Shown: piece after piece, positions 4,406 to 6,851 of the stretch | How the letters are laid out: each line of letters begins with the position of its first letter | How positions within the stretch are numbered: the stretch's first letter is position 1 | NCBI GenBank assembly: GCA_026392265.1 | Contig: JAPLCL010000112.1 | Location: 1 to 6,851, forward strand | Direction: 5' to 3' | DNA: 6,851 bases | Origin: Actinomycetota bacterium | GTDB taxonomy: Bacteria > Actinomycetota > Thermoleophilia > UBA2241 | The notes under the pieces: generated by a model | The model's input: the letters and a program-made list of their open reading frames with translations, nothing else | Databases searched by the model: none | Told to the model about the DNA's origin: nothing | Translations under genes and position numbers: made by a program

Positions 4406-6780
4406 CCGAGCAGACCCTCGAACTCGCAATGCTGCTGCCGCGCGAGGCGGAATGCGGCAAATGCGTGGACGAGGTCGGCCGCGAGCTGGGCCGCCTCGAC
4501 GGCGTGCACGCCGTCGAGGCGGACGTCCCTCGCGGCCTGCTCAACGTGCGTTTCGACGAGTCGACCCTGGGCGCCGACGAGGTACGCACCTTCGCGCGTC
4601 GCGCCGGCGCCCAGGCGCACTGCGCCGACCATTGCCCTCTCGCCGTCCACGACCACGGGACGCTCGACCTGCTCCAGCCTCTCCCCGGGGAGGACGGCGC
4701 TGCGCACCGCGTCCTGCACGTCACCGGCATGGATTGCGCCGACTGCGCCACCAAGTTGCAGGGCGCGCTGCGCAAGGAACGCGGGGTGCGCGCCGCCGAC
4801 GTCAATTTCGGCGCCGCCACCCTGACCGTGGCGATCGACCCGGCCAAGACCGACCTGGGCGGCGTCTTCACCGCCGTGCGGCGCCTTGGCTACGATACGG
4901 TCGAGCGCAAGACCGCAGCGGCGGCTCCAGGTGCTTCGCCCGGCGCGACCGCCGCCCGCATGGCCGCCGCGCTCCCGCTGCCGTGGTACCGCGAACGCCG
5001 CGCGCTCCTCACGCTTCTTTCCGGCGCCCTCGTGGTCGCTGGTTTCGTCGCCGAAGCGGTGGCGCCGGCCGCGTCGCCCTGGCTCTTCGCCGCGGCAATG
5101 ATCGCGGGTGGCACCTACGTGGCCCGCGCCGCCTTCTTCAGCCTTCGCGCCCGCCAGGTCGATATGAACGTGCTCATGACCTTGGCAGCTCTCGGCGCAG
5201 CCGCCATCGGCCAGTGGTCAGAGGCCGGGCTCGTCGTCTTTCTCTTCGGCCTCGGCACCTGGCTCCAGGTCGCGACGCTCGCGCGTACGCGCCGCGCCAT
5301 CACGGGCCTCATGGCTCTCACTCCCCCCGAGGCCGTGGTCCTGCGCTCCGGCGCCGAAGTCACGGTGCCGGCCGACGACCTCGTGGCCGGCGACATCATC
5401 CTCATCCGCCCCGGCGAGCGGGTGGCCGTTGATGGTGTCGTTCTTGAAGGCAACGCGGCCGCGAACCAGGCTCCGGTGACCGGCGAATCGCGCCCGGTCG
5501 CCAAGGCTCCCGGCGACCAGGTGTTCGCCGGCTCGATCATCGAGGGCGGCTCCTTACGCCTGCGTGCCACGACCGCCGCCGCCGACAACACCATCGCCAA
5601 GATCGTCCACCTCGTGGAGGAGGCGCAGGCGCAGCGCGCCCCCGCCGAGAGCATCGTCGACCGTTTCGCCGCGCGCTACACGCCGATCGTGGTCGCCATG
5701 GCGGCGGCCGTCGCCTTCGTGCCGCCGCTGCTCGGCGCCTCCTTCGACACCTGGTTCTACCGCGGTCTCGCGCTGCTCATCATCAGCTGTCCCTGCGCGC
5801 TCGTCATCTCCACGCCGGTCAGCATCCTGGCGGCGCTTGCCAACGCCACCCGCAACGGCGTGCTCATCAAGGGCGGCGTCTACCTGGAACAGATGGCAAA
5901 GCTCGGAGCCGTGGCCTTCGACAAGACGGGGACGCTCACCACGGGAAGGCCTCAGGTCACCGACGTGGTCGGGCTGCGGGAGACGTCACGATCACGGGTC
6001 CTCGAAATCGCCGCTGCCCTCGAGCGGCTCAGCGAGCACCCGCTGGCGCGCGCCATCGTCGAGCGTACTGCAAGCGCATATCCGGAGCCCGCCCACGACG
6101 CCTGCGAATGCGGAGAGGCCGGCTGCGAAGCCGCCCCGGCCGGAGCGCCCGGACCCTCGGTCGAGCGTTTCCGCGCCATCCCCGGGGCGGGCGTGCGTGC
6201 CGAGTTCGAGGGCCGCCTCTACTTCGTCGGGCGGCCGGAGCTGCTCGGTATCCACGCCGGCGACGCAACGATGCAGGCGGCCGTAACGCGCCTCGAGCGC
6301 GAGGGCAAGACCGCGGTCGCCGTCGGCGACGAGGACGGCGCTCTCGGCGTGATCGCCGTCAGCGACCCGCTGCGCGCCGAGGTAGCAGCGGCCATTACGG
6401 CCCTGCACGGGCTCGGCGTGGCACACGTGGCTATGCTCACCGGCGACAACCCCGACACGGCGGCCGTCGTCGGCGCGCGGGCCGGCATCGAAGACGTGCG
6501 CGCCGGCCTCCTGCCGGCCCAGAAGGTCGCCGCCGTCGCCGAGCTGCGCGACCGCTACGGCGCGGTCGCGATGGTCGGCGACGGCGTCAACGACGCGCCG
6601 GCCCTGGCCGCCGCCACCCTCGGCATCGCCATGGGCGCGGCGGGCACCGACGTCGCCCTGGAGACCGCCGACATCGCGCTCATGGGCGACGACCTCTCCG
6701 CCATGCCGCACACCATCCGCCTGGCACGGCGCACCACGCGCGTCATCTGGCAGAACATCGTGTTCTCGATCGTCGTCTAG
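4402..6780 (+). CDS. cadA: Heavy-metal-exporting P1B-ATPase (CadA/ZntA-like), interrupted by a TAG codon
   Basis: A P-type ATPase expected to pump Zn2+, Cd2+ or Pb2+ out across the cytoplasmic membrane; 792 residues to the first stop. Domains in order: a first HMA-like domain with CGKC (18-21), a Cys/His-rich linker (73-86), a second HMA domain with GMDCADC (109-115), and membrane helices at about 201-219, 226-246, 254-272 and 275-293. The actuator motif TGES is at 360-363. Helices at about 428-446 and 454-478 follow, with the transport motif CPC at 463-465. The phosphorylation motif DKTGT is at 507-511 (D507), SEHPLA at 544-549, TGDN at 680-683 and GDGVND at 726-731. A short Cys-rich insert (565-581) sits in the nucleotide-binding domain. 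The start ATG overlaps the cadC stop; no strong ribosome-binding site is seen, consistent with coupling. The TAG at 6778-6780 cuts helix 7 and removes helix 8, although the same frame continues with normal family sequence. Without readthrough, transport should fail. The metal range is inferred from CPC and the regulator. Confidence 0.92.
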   Translation: MTEQTLELAMLLPREAECGKCVDEVGRELGRLDGVHAVEADVPRGLLNVRFDESTLGADEVRTFARRAGAQAHCADHCPLAVHDHGTLDLLQPLPGEDGAAHRVLHVTGMDCADCATKLQGALRKERGVRAADVNFGAATLTVAIDPAKTDLGGVFTAVRRLGYDTVERKTAAAAPGASPGATAARMAAALPLPWYRERRALLTLLSGALVVAGFVAEAVAPAASPWLFAAAMIAGGTYVARAAFFSLRARQVDMNVLMTLAALGAAAIGQWSEAGLVVFLFGLGTWLQVATLARTRRAITGLMALTPPEAVVLRSGAEVTVPADDLVAGDIILIRPGERVAVDGVVLEGNAAANQAPVTGESRPVAKAPGDQVFAGSIIEGGSLRLRATTAAADNTIAKIVHLVEEAQAQRAPAESIVDRFAARYTPIVVAMAAAVAFVPPLLGASFDTWFYRGLALLIISCPCALVISTPVSILAALANATRNGVLIKGGVYLEQMAKLGAVAFDKTGTLTTGRPQVTDVVGLRETSRSRVLEIAAALERLSEHPLARAIVERTASAYPEPAHDACECGEAGCEAAPAGAPGPSVERFRAIPGAGVRAEFEGRLYFVGRPELLGIHAGDATMQAAVTRLEREGKTAVAVGDEDGALGVIAVSDPLRAEVAAAITALHGLGVAHVAMLTGDNPDTAAVVGARAGIEDVRAGLLPAQKVAAVAELRDRYGAVAMVGDGVNDAPALAAATLGIAMGAAGTDVALETADIALMGDDLSAMPHTIRLARRTTRVIWQNIVFSIVV

Positions 6781-6851
6781 GGGGTCTTCCTGGTGCTCGC
6801 GCCGCTCGGCTTGGTCAGCCTCTGGCTGGCCGTGTTCGCCGACATGGGTAC
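6778..6851 (+). pseudogene. In-frame C-terminal continuation of the P1B-ATPase after TAG, cut by window end
   Basis: Read in the same frame as the ATPase, the bases after the TAG encode GVFLVLAPLGLVSLWLAVFADMG, the standard end of TM7 and start of TM8 in CadA/ZntA proteins. Compared with E. coli ZntA from memory, the TAG sits at the conserved lysine K693 and the aspartate in FADMG falls 21 residues later, at the place of D714. Both residues belong to the transport site. The reading frame is intact, so this is a single-codon interruption and not a frameshift. The true end lies beyond the window. Confidence 0.85.

Noticed and set aside
4326..5432. 368-codon open frame within cadC/cadA in another frame
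   Set aside because: Very Arg/Pro-rich shadow of the ATPase, whose own frame carries all the family motifs.
6778..6780. TAG read as pyrrolysine
   Set aside because: Attractive because the site needs lysine, but no pyl gene is in the window, the neighbouring repeat-protein gene appears to stop with TAG, and a one-base change from AAG is simpler.

Overview
This window is a GC-rich stretch of bacterial chromosome. The codon bias, the actinobacterial look of the CadC-type regulator and the heavy-metal ATPase, and the mixture of GTG and ATG starts suit a high-GC lineage such as Actinomycetota or possibly Chloroflexota. The sequence alone does not fix the phylum. No rRNA, tRNA, CRISPR array or insertion sequence was found.

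Left part (1-2711): a minus-strand gene encodes an AAA-type ATPase with a DUF4143-like C-terminus. Its stop codon lies inside a perfect 17-bp inverted repeat, and its start sits below an AT-rich 39-bp dyad. After a gene-poor gap, a plus-strand gene encodes an N-terminally anchored or secreted protein built from six Ycf48/BNR-like repeats.

Right part (2721-6851): this is a metal and metalloid resistance island with two divergent arms. The minus arm holds a small membrane protein followed by arsM (arsenite S-adenosylmethionine methyltransferase). arsM has its own promoter, with two tandem operators of the ATCAA-N6-TTGAT (arsenic ArsR) type. The plus arm holds a CadC/CzrA-like ArsR-family repressor and, overlapping it by ATGA, a heavy-metal P1B-ATPase for Zn/Cd/Pb export. 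Its promoter is overlapped by an operator of the TGAA-N6-TTCA (SmtB/CzrA/CadC) type. The two arms therefore appear to be wired to different metal sensors, and no arsenic-type ArsR is encoded inside the window.

The most striking anomaly is in the P1B-ATPase. An in-frame TAG stops it after 792 residues, inside transmembrane helix 7, yet the same frame continues with the textbook C-terminal sequence to the window edge. The TAG falls exactly where the family has the conserved TM7 lysine (K693 of ZntA), one base away from AAG. It could be a nonsense mutation, a sequencing error or a suppressed amber codon. The window alone cannot decide between these.
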